Shown: positions 43,863-56,503 of the stretch, in pieces
Numbering within the stretch: position 1 is the first letter of the stretch
Layout of the letters: each line of letters begins with the position of its first letter
Assembly: GCA_019671005.1 (NCBI GenBank)
Contig: CM033744.1
Location: 38,256,022-38,320,021, forward strand
DNA from: Hibiscus mutabilis
Lineage: Eukaryota > Streptophyta > Magnoliopsida > Malvales > Malvaceae
Direction: 5' to 3'
DNA: 64,000 nucleotides
Program-made: the position numbers and the translations under genes
The notes under the pieces: model-generated
Database searches by the model: none
What the model saw: the letters and a program-made list of their open reading frames with translations, nothing else
Told to the model about the DNA's origin: nothing

Positions 43863-46079
43863 GTTTAAAGAGTCTTTCTATATTGGCCAATCATTTCAAT
43901 ATCTATAGATTTCTATACAAGATCCTCATTTTCTTTCTTTACTTCTATAGAAGTGATCTATGTAAAATTGTTGTCAACAACTTTTCTTTTATGTTTCCAT
44001 TCTTTTCTCGTATTGACATAACTCATCGAGATCTCTTCAAGATTTCAATCTTTTATTTCAGGTACCTGATACTCTTCTAGAGTTTTATTAATAGTTATGT
44101 CTTGGGTCTCTTCAGGAGCATCCGCCTTCAATATATGACCATATTACTTTTCATTTACGAGAATTTTGATCATTAGAACCAGTTTCAACTATCATGCTTC
44201 AGGCATTATTTACATCCATTCACTCTAACATATAATTCAAATTTAGAGCATTTTAGCTAGTATATGAGACTCGATTACTCTCATTAGGTTAGCAAATATG
44301 TTTGGTAGTTGACATATAATAACATGGATTATCTTATGAACTTTTGGTTCATATACGAGGATCTAGATAATGATAATTTATTTTTCTTCTTTATCCAACT
44401 AATTATTCTCTCCCCCTGATGTTGAGAAAAATTATCTCATAAATGATTCTCCAATTAATGTTTAAGAATTTAAACATAAAAGGAGACTCATACTCAATAT
44501 AGATTCTCAACCCTTTTTTATTTACCCATTTTGTGCGTTGTGGTGGAGCAATTCAACTATATATCGCACATTCAAAAATTATAAAATGAGAAATATATAG
44601 CTTTTGGCCAAAAAAATCATAATAGGGAGTTTATTATAACTCATTGACTTGATGCGTATAAGTGTTGTTATATGTGAAATATCATATAGATAATGAATGT
44701 TTTGTTCTCATAGTTTAGCTATTAAATATGAGGCATTCAATTAAAATTTTGCTAAATTTTATTTTTCATAATCAATAGGCTTTGTAACAGTTATTTTAAT
44801 TGATATAGTCTAAAATATAAATCCACTAGCTTTTGCAAGAAGAATAGTCTAATTGCATAATTTGAATCTTTTTTAATCAATCTCACAAACTTCTGGTTGT
44901 AAGTTGATAAAAACAATGAAGATGTATCTACTAAAATCATTTAAAAAATTTCCACATTTGTGGATAAATGGGACCTTATTTCATTCAGATGTGCAAGACG
45001 TGCAGTCTCAAATGTAGTACAAGAACTTCAAGTTCTTTTAATAAGTGGGATCTTAATCAATTCTTTTGAGAACAAGCAACACAAGAACTTCAGTTTCTTT
45101 TATTAAGTGGAATTTAATCAATTCCTTTTAGAACAAGCACCACAAGAACTTCAGGTTCTTTTAGTATATGTGCATGTAAATCTCAATAATTTCCGCATCA
45201 TTATTGATCTGGATGGTCTAACCGATCATGCCAACTATATATATATATGTGTATATATATATATTTCTAAATTTGTAAACTTCTGGTTTACCATAACATG
45301 TGATTCAATCTCACTCATACATGTCTAGTACGAATTTTGAAATACAAGTTTCTTTAAAACTTGATAATACATTGTCTACTGAAACTTGTTCCTTTGAATA
45401 AAAATATATTTAGCTTTTCTAGAGCTTTCAACTGATTTTTCAGTTACCAGAACTTATATCCACGTTGGCTTATTTCATATGCCATTTGATAACATATGTT
45501 ATCTATAATTCCCGAAGGATTATTTTGAGAACTCTTATTGCTCTTGTAAAAATTTCACTTATGGTGGTGACGATAATATTACCATTAGCGGCAATTATTG
45601 CAATATTTACAGTTATGCACTTTTCATAATGTGCTTTCTCTCAAGAACTCATTGCTCTTTTGGAGCATTAATATTTTCAGTACTTTAAGATATAATAATC
45701 ACATTTTCCCCTTGTATTTAAATGGGAAAATATTTCTTATACTTTCGCTAAACATAAATCGTCACCATAGATTGCATTTAATAAGTATTCATGTTAAATA
45801 AAATAAATAAATGTTATAATATATATATATAACTTAAATAATTAATGCGTAAAGTAATTAAACATAAAGTAAAGTAAATTAAAAGATCAATAATTCTCTT
45901 CAAGGTTATGAGAATAATTAAGAGACAATTTATTCCCTTCAAGGGTTATAAGGAAATCAACAACGTTCAAATGAGTTGGACCAACAACGTCCAAATGAGT
46001 TGGACCAATGTCATCTTCGTCATTTTTGCAAACAAAACTTGCTTCTATTTTCTTTCTTTTATCATTCAGTGATTACTGA

Positions 46080-46268
46080 TGTTTTAGCGTACGACAAGTA
46101 CGAGACCAATGGTTTATAACATCGCATCGGTAATAAAAAGGGTTTTACTTCCTTAGAATGATCTTTATCACTCTTGTCATCCTTATAACCCCACTTCTAG
46201 TGGGTATAAGCATACTTAAAATAATCATCATGTCTATGTCCATGGCATCGACTGTAACCACAACTACT
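46080..46268 (-). pseudogene. Copia Gag zinc-knuckle fragment
   Basis: The minus strand reads with breaks: GHRHDDYFKYAYTH, then YRCDVINHWSRTCRTLKHQ. The second part has the C..H....C pattern and wording of copia Gag nucleocapsid knuckles. The reading frame is interrupted at 46269 by the nested solo LTR. Confidence 0.65.
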
Positions 46269-48391
46269 TGGCATAAAGGTTTAAAATAAAATAATTTTTA
46301 AACATTTGGAAATTGGAAATGAAATATTCGGAATTGGTATCAAAAGAGATGACACCCGGAGACCGGGATGACACTCCTAATAGAATACCGGGAAAATTTT
46401 AAAATAAAAAGATGAAGTCGCCCCCGGCCATTTTGGTAGGCCGAACACCATACAAAAAATAAACCAGTGATTCTAAAATATTTGGGTCCAGGAGTCAGTT
46501 ACGCGTGGGGAAGGATTAGCACCCCCACAGCGCCCAAAATTGGTACTGCGTTGATTTTGTGTTATCTTTACAAAAAATAAAAAATAAAAATTTAATCCCA
46601 AAAATATATAAACGCATGAGCATGTGATTCAAACAACCTAACCTACAACCCATGATACCAAAAGAGATGACGCCCGAAGACTCGGGACGACACTCCCACT
46701 ATGATATCTGGACCTCGAGTACTAAACTAGATTAATACTATTAATGAAACATGGCATTTTACTATGTATGACCAAAACATGATAGGTAAATAATTAAATA
46801 GACACGAAAATATAAATTGCGTAAATTAAAGTGCAAGAAAAATAAATGCAAAAATTAAATTATCCGAAAAATGACCATATCGAACAAAAAAGTAAAGTGT
46901 GTAAATTTAATGCGATAAATAAAAGCAAAACAACAAACAAATAAATAAATATAAATACACAACAAGGTAAAAATAAATATATACGATATACATACATAAT
47001 ACATATAATATAATATAATATAATATAATATAATATATGATTTACATACATAATATTATATATTACATAACATATAATATATCATAATACTATATACATA
47101 CATAATAATATATAATATAGCAAACATACTATATATTTACATATAATAAATAACTAGTACATAATATAATACATAGTATGTACATATCATGATCAAAATG
47201 CACAAAACAAAAGAAAAGATGATGGAAATGTAAAAAGGGTAAATTAAAGGGAATAAATTAAAATAGCAGTAAAATAATTAAAATCTAGAAAAAGGGCCAA
47301 ATTGAAAGAAACAGAAAATTAGAGGGTAAAAAATTAATAAAAATGCAGAAATAAGACAAAATATAACTGTATGGACCAAAAGTGCAATTAGCTCCTGTAT
47401 GATAATGAAAACGGGTCGAAAAGGGAAGGACGTGGAGAGTAATTAGACCATTTTAAAAAAATCCGGATCCTCCCTAAGTTGCCAGATCAAGTCGCGTATC
47501 GGGCACCAACCGGCATCGTTTCAAAGCCGGTGCAAATAATAAAGGGTATACGTTTATTCCAAAATGAACTTAAACAAACAAAAAACAAATTAGGGCTTAT
47601 TTTTACCCTTCCCCACTTCGCTCAACACTAAAAATGATGGCCGCTCTCCTCCAACTCTCCCGAAGGCGGTTTAAAATCGTAGCCGATCATCGGCGGCCAG
47701 ACCTCGGCATCCAAAGATACCCTTGCTCTTTGTCTCTCACGAAAATGACAGGTGCTCAAAACCCTTTTTTATTTTCGATTTTAAACAGACACAAAACTAT
47801 ATTTTGATTCTAAAAAAACGAAGAGCCTTTTTTTTTTTTAACTCAAAATTTCAAAAAAAAGTTGTTTGGTGAATCGAGAATAAGAAAAAATATAACTTTT
47901 CTCTGAATTTTTTTTTGTATTTTATTAAAAAAAACTTTTTACATTTTTTTTGAATCCCCAGACACCCCTTTTTGTTTCGGTTCATTCGGGTTTTTATATC
48001 CCTTTTTGTTTACAACTGAAAATAATAAAAACCCTCATTTGCTTGCAGCTATGGTCCGGATTTTGGGGCTTTTGCAGGGGAGCAAGGCATGGTCGAATGG
48101 TTAGAGGCATGGGTGAGGGAATTCGGGGATAGGGTATATCATTTAGGGATTTTAGGTTAATTTAGGGTTTTAGGATTTGTGGATTAATTTTAGGGATTTA
48201 AGGTTTTGTCAGTTTGGGGATTAGTTTGGGGTTAGGGTTTTGGTTTTAGGGTTTGATTTAAGGTTAATGGCGGTGGCAAATGTGGGAGATTTGTGGATTT
48301 ATTTTGATTTTGGCTTAATTAGTTTTAGGGTTAATGGGTTAGGGGTTGTAATAATGGGCTTGAGTTGGTCCGAAAAAAATGGGTTACTACA
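46269..48391 (+). mobile_element. Solo LTR nested in the copia element
   Basis: It shares GGTAGGCCGAACACCATA and GGGGAAGGATTAGCACCCCC with the solo LTR at 38114 and has the same orientation. It ends GGTTACTACA. Possible target duplications are CTACT (46264-46268) and ATACT (48392-48396), four of five matching. The left end TGGCATAAAGG is less certain. The phrase AGAGATGACRCCCG with GACACTCC occurs twice inside (about 46340 and 46660). No internal domain is present. Confidence 0.7.
47005..47037. repeat. Microsatellite (TAATA)n
   Basis: TAATA pentamers in tandem inside the nested solo LTR. Confidence 0.9.
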
Positions 48392-49484
48392 ATACTAAAA
48401 TAGCCTTTATTTTTCCGTTATATAATATCACATTCACTTCAAGAAATGTAGTGGAGTCAATGGACTTTTAAATTTTTTTTACGATATTGTGTCTAACGAC
48501 AATATTATTTGCATAAAAAGTAAAGTATACTTTTACTAACATATTATCATCATTAATACTCAGACCATATAACTTCAGCTGTGAAGTAATTTAGATCATA
48601 TCGAAATTATATTACTAATTGAATAGTGATTTATCATGTTTGCATTCACTTCTCTCACAAAAATTCTTTGATCATGACAAAATGTTTCTCACAAAATTTT
48701 TTTGATCAATACGAATTTTTATAACTTAATTTGGGAAAAGTTTATAGTCGAGTTTTTCGACGCAAAAGAATTATTGCTTTTGAGCAAATATAAACTTTAT
48801 AACAATCTTCTTGTAGATTTAAAATCACCATGATTTATCACATTTTAAAATTATATTTTAAAGAATAAAAATAAAAGTAAAATTTACCAATATTAATTTT
48901 TCTCTCGAGGACGATGGAGAGATAACAAATGACCAAGAAAACTTCTCATAATATCTTTATGTAATGTCTCTTTTCAAACCATTATATCATATAAAACTTA
49001 AAACAGAAAAATAAACAAATATTGATCTTTAGTTATGAATTAAAGAAGTAAGAAAATCTCAAAATTGAATCTATAGAAGTTTGTAAGGACTGAACCAAAT
49101 AGATTAAAAACTTTAGGATCCATGTCATAATTTTCTCTTTTTGTAGCAATAGGTGCATAAGCACAATACTGACGTAAATAAATCAAAACCTTTATTATAC
49201 CGTAAATAAATAAATCAAAACTTTGTTTTTATTTATTTATTATACCGTAAATCAAGACCTTTTTTTTAAACTCAATATAACATCTTGCATTCATCTTATT
49301 ATAATGTAAAGTAAGAATTTGAGGAACATACCATCATTCAAATTCCTATACCAACCTCGACAAGTGCAACCAACATCCAAGAGAATGAAGTCGGGTGTGT
49401 TGTGCTATGAACCACGATAAAGAAATCCTTATCAAGAATCACCAATAAGAACTATAGTAATTGAACGAGATTGTGCTGATAACG

Positions 49485-49741
49485 TGTTGTGAATAAAATA
49501 ACGAAGAACAATAATACGAACAATGAACAAAGAGATGAGAGAAAGAGAGAGATTTCTATTTATTTTGAATATTCAAGTGTGTACAATGCCTTCATCAAAT
49601 CATCTATTTATAGGCATAAGAAGTACATGAACTATGAAACTCTAATTAATGAAGATAATATTTCTACTGATAAAGTAAATCAAATCTCCTAAATAAAGTT
49701 CTTATCATGATAGACATTCACATAGATAAATATTCATAACA
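49485..49741 (-). repeat. Right LTR (5' LTR) of the copia element
   Basis: 257 bases with ends TGTTGTGAA and CATAACA. AGAGA follows directly. The sequence just inside (TTGTGCTGATAACG, 49471-49484) is the probable primer-binding side on the minus strand. Confidence 0.93.
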
Positions 49742-49856
49742 AGAGACTAATTTTTAGAAAAGAAATAATGTACTTATTAGGAGTATATTTCCCCTTCACT
49801 CTCTTAGATAGGAACTGTTATTTTTTAAATAATATTAAATTCTTTAATATTTTTTT

Positions 49857-50203
49857 GGCTTAATGTTAAAATAAGTGCTCAAACTATTATGTTTTTTTCT
49901 TTTAGCTGCCTAAACTTTCTTTTGTCCTTTTTAGGTGAACCATCCCATTTTTCTCTTTTAGGTGCTCAAATTAACATTTTTTGTCCCTTTTAAGATCAAA
50001 TTGAGGCACCTACTTTGTCCAAAAAATATAGTTTGTGCACCTAATTTAACCACAAAATGATAGTATGGGTACCTAAATGGGACAAAAAAATTAAACATCT
50101 AAAAGATAAAACATGATAGTTTGAGCACCTAAAAAGAATAAAAAATAATTTAAACACTTAAAAAAAATGAAATAACTTGAACACTTATTTTAATATTAAA
50201 TCA
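49857..50203. mobile_element. MITE of the GGCTTAA family
   Basis: The left end GGCTTAATGTTAAAATAAGT is answered by ACTTATTTTAATATTAAATC on the right. TATTTTTTT occurs on both sides (49848-49856 and 50204-50212), a 9-bp duplication, though in T-rich DNA. It is related to the element at 5541-5755: arms contain AAGTG(C/T)T(C/T)AAA words. Confidence 0.7.
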
Positions 50204-50212
50204 TATTTTTTT

Positions 50213-53054
50213 TTATAAAAAAACCCTGTCCGTCTGACTCATAACATTCAGTTCATTAAATTTTAAAATAATACTAAAACCTCAGTTCTCATCACATGGG
50301 TTTTTTTTTGTCCACTCTAGCATGACGATAATATCATGATAGTTTATCTACACGGAACTTTGCAACTTGTAATTCAATTGCATTTGTTTTTGTTCCTCCT
50401 CTTAAAAGTTATCCTAAATAACTAAATGGGTAAAGTTATTTTAATTTTATATTTAACAGGATTTAATATAATAACGTCTCGTTTGGTACAGCCACAACGG
50501 ATATAAAAGAAGTGTGTTATATTAAATAATATTTGTGTATCAAAAAGATGGATAAAAGATGGTTGTTATTATATTAAGGTGTTTCGTTGTGAAATTTGTG
50601 ATAAAGTTAAAAGATAAGTGTTAAAATTAAAACATAAGTATTATGTATGAATGTACCATTCTACCGTTAAAACTTTAGCTTCATATTTTCTCCTTGTTTT
50701 GACATTGACTATTATATTACTTTTAAAACACACGATTAAAATACATAAAAAAAATAAATGCATTAAAAATAATGAAAATATGTGAAAAATAGTCAATGTA
50801 TTTACAATGATATAAATACGTGAAAAATAATGAACGTATTTTAAAAATAATAAACGTATTTACAACGATGTAAATAAATGCAAAATTAATTGAAAGATAG
50901 TTAGAAATGTAAATACGTGAAAATAATATGACAATATAATTAAAAAATTATTTTAGAAACATAAATAAATGTAAAAAAATAGTATCATTCATAACATTAA
51001 GATTTTTTGATAAAATCACCAAATTTACGTTTAAATTTCACATCTAATCAAATACATAAGAGACTATACTTTTTATAATAATACGCCAACCGAAATAATA
51101 CAACACGACAATTTTCTTCTTTTAATACAAAAATATTAACACAAGTAAAAACTAAAATTTTCGTAAAATAAAATTTTGAAAGCATGAACTCTTTTTATGT
51201 CCTTAATCTTGCTCTCCCATGTTCTATCAATAGGAGAGGGTTGAGAGAAGAGGCCACAACTTAGTACTGCAATTTAACCTTTCATCAACGTTATATTTAT
51301 CCAAGGGTGTTTATATTTATCCATGTTCTATAAATTTATTTTATTTTTATTTGTTTAAATTTAAAATACTTTCATTATTAAGATTCACCTTCTTCTTTGG
51401 ATTTTCAATATTGTGTTAATATTCGCTTTTTTATTTTTGAATGGACTAAGCAGAAACCTAATTTTGGGCTGTGTGTATTTGTACCATTATAGCGGGCACA
51501 GCAGCTTCAGCCCAGTAAGTACTGCAAGTCTGCTTGTTTAACCTTTCTCTCTACACATTTGGCCTCTATTATATATATACATAATTATGTGCTGTCACTC
51601 TATTTAAAGCTATAATCATAAGTTTTGAACCTAAAAACTGTCTCAGTAAAAAAATATTTAAAATTAAAAAATTTAAATTTAAGACTATAAATAATGTTTG
51701 TGTGCATTATCAAAAATTAACCGTATCAACATATACTTTTGTTAACCATTTTAACACTGTTTAAAAAAACAAACATAAACAAATTATTATTTTACTAATT
51801 ATGTCAAAAAATAATTATTATTATTTTACTAAAAGTAAGGTATTGATCTGGTAAAAGTATCTGAACAAAAAAATATATATATTTAATTATGTACTGTTAG
51901 CTCTATTTAAAAAAATTATCATAAGTTTTGAATTATTTTTTGTACTAAAAGTAAAATGGATATTGAAATTAATTCATTTTTTTATCTGAACAAAAAATTC
52001 TGGTAAAAGTTAACTATTCATTTTACCATTAGCCATTAATTCAAAAAGACCCGCAAACCTATCATCCCCTCCTTTATATATATATATATACATAGAAATG
52101 GAATCATCCATCCCATGGAAAGAGACTTTCATCTCTTGCCCCAAGATTTGTTTACTTCTACTTTTCCTTGGATCTAAAATATATTGTTTCTTTTCTTTTA
52201 TAGTCAACTCAATCTTCATATATTTAATTATATAACAACAACAAATACAAATCCGTGGTCATATTGATAGGACCTAATCTTGATTTTTTGGGCTAGTTAG
52301 GGATATTTTTTATAATAATCAGTATTTTATTTATTAATCGATTAATTTAGATCGGATATTATAAAAGTTCATTATAGGTAAAAATTTTAAATTAATTCAC
52401 TTTATTCACAACGCTACAATTTGAATATCAAACATTATTTAATAGACCAAAGGTTTCATTTTGTTAGACTAACTAATAGTTGGTAAATTGACCAAGATGT
52501 TTAATTATTAATAATAGGTTTTTGTGTGGTGTGGGATAACAATTTAAAGTATATTATATAAAAGAGAGGTGAATAATTAAGAAATAAGAGAATATGAATA
52601 GAATAATTTATCTCATTTCTACACTATTGCAAATGTGTAATGTCTTTGTTGAGTAAAGATAATAGAGATTGAAGGAAGATAATATATTCCAATCAACAAC
52701 TGAACAAACAAGGTGAATCATTCCAATAGCACCTGAACTTTCCCACCCTAAACAACTTGCAAAATGCAATGCCTCACCTCAGCCTCATATGCTAATTCTG
52801 GTTATAAATATATAACGCATACACTTGTATCAATAAATGTCATGTTGTAATAATAATAATCAGAAGAAAAAACACCAAAACAAACCCTTTTTAGGGTTTG
52901 ATCAGGAAAGTGGGATCAGAATGGAGAGATGATGATATATGCTGCATATAACAATACATGACTCCTCCCATTGTGATGGATGCCGACCATCCATCAAACC
53001 AGGAACAAAGCCTTATATAATGTGGGAGGGACTGTTGTCCCTCTCAATTTTTTT
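50213..53054. other. Gene-poor AT-rich region
   Basis: No protein recognised. Parts of 50460-51100 look like a diverged transposon (TCGTTTGGTACAGCCACAAC at the left, GCCAACCGAAATAATACAAC at the right), but I could not prove the pairing. 52620-53000 is less AT-rich but holds no known RNA that I can identify. The short minus-strand frame at 52010-52219 is not supported. Confidence 0.35.
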
Positions 53055-53560
53055 GACATAATATTATGGTATAATGTCAAAAATTATTTCATTAATTTTT
53101 GATTGAATATTATTTTGACTCATATTCTTTTTAATTATTTTAACCCGTAATGTTTATTTTGGGTCAAAATGGGTTCATCCTTGAAGAAAACTGTTAGTCA
53201 ATTAACATTAAATGACTTGAAATAACGTGACAAACCTATATGGTAGTGTACATTAACATAGCGGTGTCATATAGACTAATGTGTTGACTTTATATAATAA
53301 CACATTAGTAAAAAAATATTTTATAAAATTGTATAAAATATAAAATTATTTTTTTTTCTGGGTCATGTCATTCTGACAAGTCATTTTATGTTGCTTATCG
53401 TTAGTTGACTGACAGTTTTAATCTACAAAAAAACCGTTTTGACCCATATTGCCTAATAGTATTTTTTAATCTACAAAAAAGAATAAAGTTTAAAATGACT
53501 ATTCAATCAAAATGGTAGAGACATTTTTTTGCATTATGCCTAATAGTATTTTAAGTCTTT
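53055..53560. mobile_element. Fold-back MITE, about 500 bases
   Basis: The left arm (ATTTTTGATTGAATA, TTTTGGGTCAAAATGGGTT, CTGTTAGTCAATTAAC, AAATGACTTG) is answered inversely by the right arm (GTTAGTTGACTGACAG, AACCGTTTTGACCCATATTG, TATTCAATCAAAAT). The ends are blurred and no target duplication was fixed. Confidence 0.7.
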
Positions 53561-53664
53561 TTTAGTTTGAATATTAGTTAAATAAGACATTCTTTCCTCC
53601 CATATTTATATTTAAAGACTTAACAAACTCTTACTCTTTTTAATATTTAATTCTAACTCCGTCA

Positions 53665-54005
53665 TGTATCAGCCATTCATTCTCTCAACAATGAGACCAT
53701 CTAAGTGGTTAGATGTCACCTCAAAATTTTATGGGACAAACATTTTATCATCATAATTCAACAGGCTCTTATGATATATAAATTTTCTAAGATTTGTAGG
53801 CAGAGAGTCACCACATATAATTCAAGAAAAATAACACCCTAAAATAATTTTTTTGACTTAGCCATTCATCTCTCAAACAGTGAGACCATCGAAGTGGAAA
53901 TGATGTGGAGGAAATTGACATCCCTAATCAAATACCTAAACAAACCCTAAAGGCTCTAAGCATATAAAATTTCCAAGATTTGTAGGCAGAGACAGCACAA
54001 CCCAC
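53665..54005. repeat. Diverged tandem duplication, about 180-190 base period
   Basis: The phrases AGCCATTCAT..CTCTCAA, GTGAGACCATC(T/G)AAGTGG and AAGATTTGTAGGCAGAGA occur in the same order at about 53670-53815 and 53858-53995. The source is unknown. Confidence 0.7.
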
Positions 54006-55744
54006 AATCACCATTTATGATTTAAAAAATCCTTGTGTAAAAAATAAAACTATTTGGTCAACTTATACTTCATCAAATGTCTAGCATTACTAATTTATTT
54101 TTTCCCCTTTACTTATACATACATATATTATAAAGTACATAAGTACATATATTGTATATATATGTAAGTCGTACCATAGTGATATTTGATGTTGATGGGT
54201 GGTTGTTGTTGTGTGCCAATATGATGGAGTCAGTGGAAGAATGATGATGATGAAATGATTGTGTGGGTTTTCTATAATATCATGTGTTTAATTTCCTTTT
54301 TATTATTTAGCTTGCAAAGCACGCGCATTACCCATTTTTAGGCCTTTATCTCTCTTTTTCTTATCATCCTAACGTAAGCCTTTATGTTTTGCTCATCATC
54401 CTAATCAATCAGTTCAGTTTAGCACCCTTCTTATTATTCTAATTCTCACTCATTAATATCACTTTCATATAATTAAAACTGTAATAAAATAAATCTCGTT
54501 TAAACAGAACTTAAATTCGAGACTTTAAACATACAGAAAATTTTTATTAAAAAACTTTTTCATCAAAATTAAATATATAATTTGAATCGATCTAAATTAA
54601 TAAAAATAAAATTTTAAGGACAGAAAGAAGAGCAATATATATATATATATATCGGTCCTTTTGCGGTGCGGTTTACATTACAGAGGTGAATCTCACTAGG
54701 AGTGCATGCCACGTGTTTACTTCCCCTTTGCCTTTCACGAACTCCACTAGTACCACATCACTCTCTCACTCTCGAAAAATTATTAAATGAACATTGTTCA
54801 TCACATCATTCGTGATCTCAATTAGGGACGGACACATAATTTTATATTAGGGGACGAACCTATAGAATTTTAGGAGGGGCGGACTTATAAAATTTTAGGG
54901 GGTGAAAATAGATTTTCAATAAGAAATACATAGAAATTTTTTAAAAAATTTCTAAATCATATATAAATTTTAGGAAGAGCGATTTTCTATAAATAAAATC
55001 AAGTTCACCCATCTCATTTTTTCTCAAGGTAAAATAAACCTCTTTCTCTTTATAAATAATTAACCATTTTTGAATGAACGATTGGTTGAATAAAAGATGA
55101 CGTGATAAACAAGGTTCATCTAATAATTTATCCTCATTCTCATTTAACTCTCATTTTTTAAAATAAAAAATAAACTTTTTTATTAGAAAGATTATAAATA
55201 TAATACATCCTAAATCACTAATAACATAAAAGAGTGAAAATTTTCGTTAAAAAGGATGTGAAATAAGAAAAATAAAATTGAATTACTTTTTAGTAGAATT
55301 TGTTTAGTTTGCGAAATAAAATCTAACAATCATTTGTTTTCAACCAGAATGTTCTATAATTTATATAAATTTGTTCGCTTTAGAAATTTAATACATCGGC
55401 AAAAAAACTATAAAAAGATAATTAATTTAAAAAAATCATAAGAAAAATGGTCATAAAGGACAATAATGTGTCTTAAGGACAAACAAAAATCACCATAAAA
55501 AGTGGGCAAAAAAAAACTATTATAAAAATAGACTAGAAACTAAACATGTAAAATGTGACTTATGATAAAACAAAACACATAAAATAAATAAAAAACTAGA
55601 AGAAAATATGTTAGCACTCATAAAAAAATTATGCTTATTTTATACAATAAAACTGAAAATTAAAAAGTAACCGATGACATAAAAGGCGCTGTAAAAAGCG
55701 GAACCCACGGAAAAATACAACAAAAATAGTTTCGTAAAAATAAT
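54006..55744. other. Gene-poor AT-rich region
   Basis: No gene recognised. A G-box-like CCACGTG at about 54709 lies in a slightly more GC-rich part (54650-54780). At 54838-54930 repeat-like text (GGGGACGAACCTATAGAATT, AGGAGGGGCGGACTTATAAA) resembles sequence in the MAG2-like intron. Confidence 0.35.
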
Positions 55745-56091
55745 GTTTAAATGAAAAATTAACTTTTAAATTATATATTTTGTTTACTTTTAGCCCTTAA
55801 ACTATTGTTTGATTAAATGAGTCTCTAAATTATCGTTTCTGATCATTTTAATGGATAAATTTAATTATTTATTTTCTAAAATGTTGACACATCACAAAAA
55901 ATCTTAACCAATAGATAGTTTAAGGATTAAAAGAAAAAATGACATAATTTAAGTACTTATTTTGACCAAAAAATAATTTAAATACTTAAAGTAATGAAAA
56001 AATATAATTTAAAAATTTATTTTAACCAAAAAATAATTTAAAGACAAAAAAGCCAAAAACATAATTTAAGAGTTAATTTTTCATTTAAGCC
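55745..56091. mobile_element. MITE of the GGCTTAAATG family
   Basis: The right end, read inversely, is GGCTTAAATGAAAAATTAAC; the left end is GTTTAAATGAAAAATTAACT. The pairing continues with TTAAATTAT. The ends therefore resemble those of 29273-30106. The target duplication is not clear. Confidence 0.75.
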
Positions 56092-56248
56092 TGAAAGTAA
56101 CTACTTAAAGAAAAAATGAGAGTAGTGGAAAAATTAGGGTTTAACTTTTCGGTAAAAATTAATTAACTCCCATTCTTCAGTATTTGACAATTTAGCAAAC
56201 TCCCCTATATTTCTTTCTTCCAAACCTCTTCCGCTGGTCTTTAACTTA

Positions 56249-56503
56249 CGGAAATTACTTTGAGATAAGCTTGTATAAATTTTAGTGTTTAATATTTTAG
56301 GTTATGATTTAAGATTTAAAGATTTAGTATGTAAAGTGTAGAATTTAAAATTTATGGTTAAAATTTAGAATTTAAAATTTAGTGTTTAAAGCTTATGTTT
56401 TAGAGTGTTAAAACTAGAAATTTGAGTATAAAATTTTTATATCTTAAATATAAATAGTTATGTACAATTTATTTACATAACTTATGTATTAGAATATAAC
56501 CCC
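56249..56503 (+). mobile_element. MITE with telomere-like internal tract (copy E)
   Basis: The flanks TTTAACTTA (56240-56248) and ATTAACTTA (56504-56512) match at eight of nine bases. The interior repeats TTTA(A/G)(A/G)(A/T)TTTA words derived from TTTAGGG, strongly decayed. The right end reads CTTATGTATTAGAATATAAC, as in copies A and D. Confidence 0.7.

Larger units (their letters stand above)
41343..49741 (-). mobile_element. Decayed copia retrotransposon with nested insertions
   Basis: Two 257-base LTRs (41343-41599 and 49485-49741) begin TGTTGTGAAT and end TTCATAACA, and AGAGA flanks both outer ends (41338-41342 and 49742-49746). Read on the minus strand, a polypurine tract (CAAGGGGGAG, 41609-41600) precedes the left LTR, and CGTTATCAGCACAATCTCG, a likely primer-binding region, follows the right LTR, so the element points leftward. 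Copia protein remnants on the minus strand are RNase H-like near 42150-41860 (MHEASQKCVWLRLLIQHIQ) and a zinc-knuckle-like segment near 46150-46080 (HWSRTCRTLKH). All frames are broken. A hAT-like element (42892-43862) and a solo LTR (46269-48391) are inserted in it. Confidence 0.88.

Noticed and set aside
41343..49741. Endogenous pararetrovirus origin for the LTR-flanked element
   Set aside because: LTRs with TG...CA ends, 5-bp target duplication, polypurine tract and copia RNase H and Gag fragments show an ordinary LTR retrotransposon.
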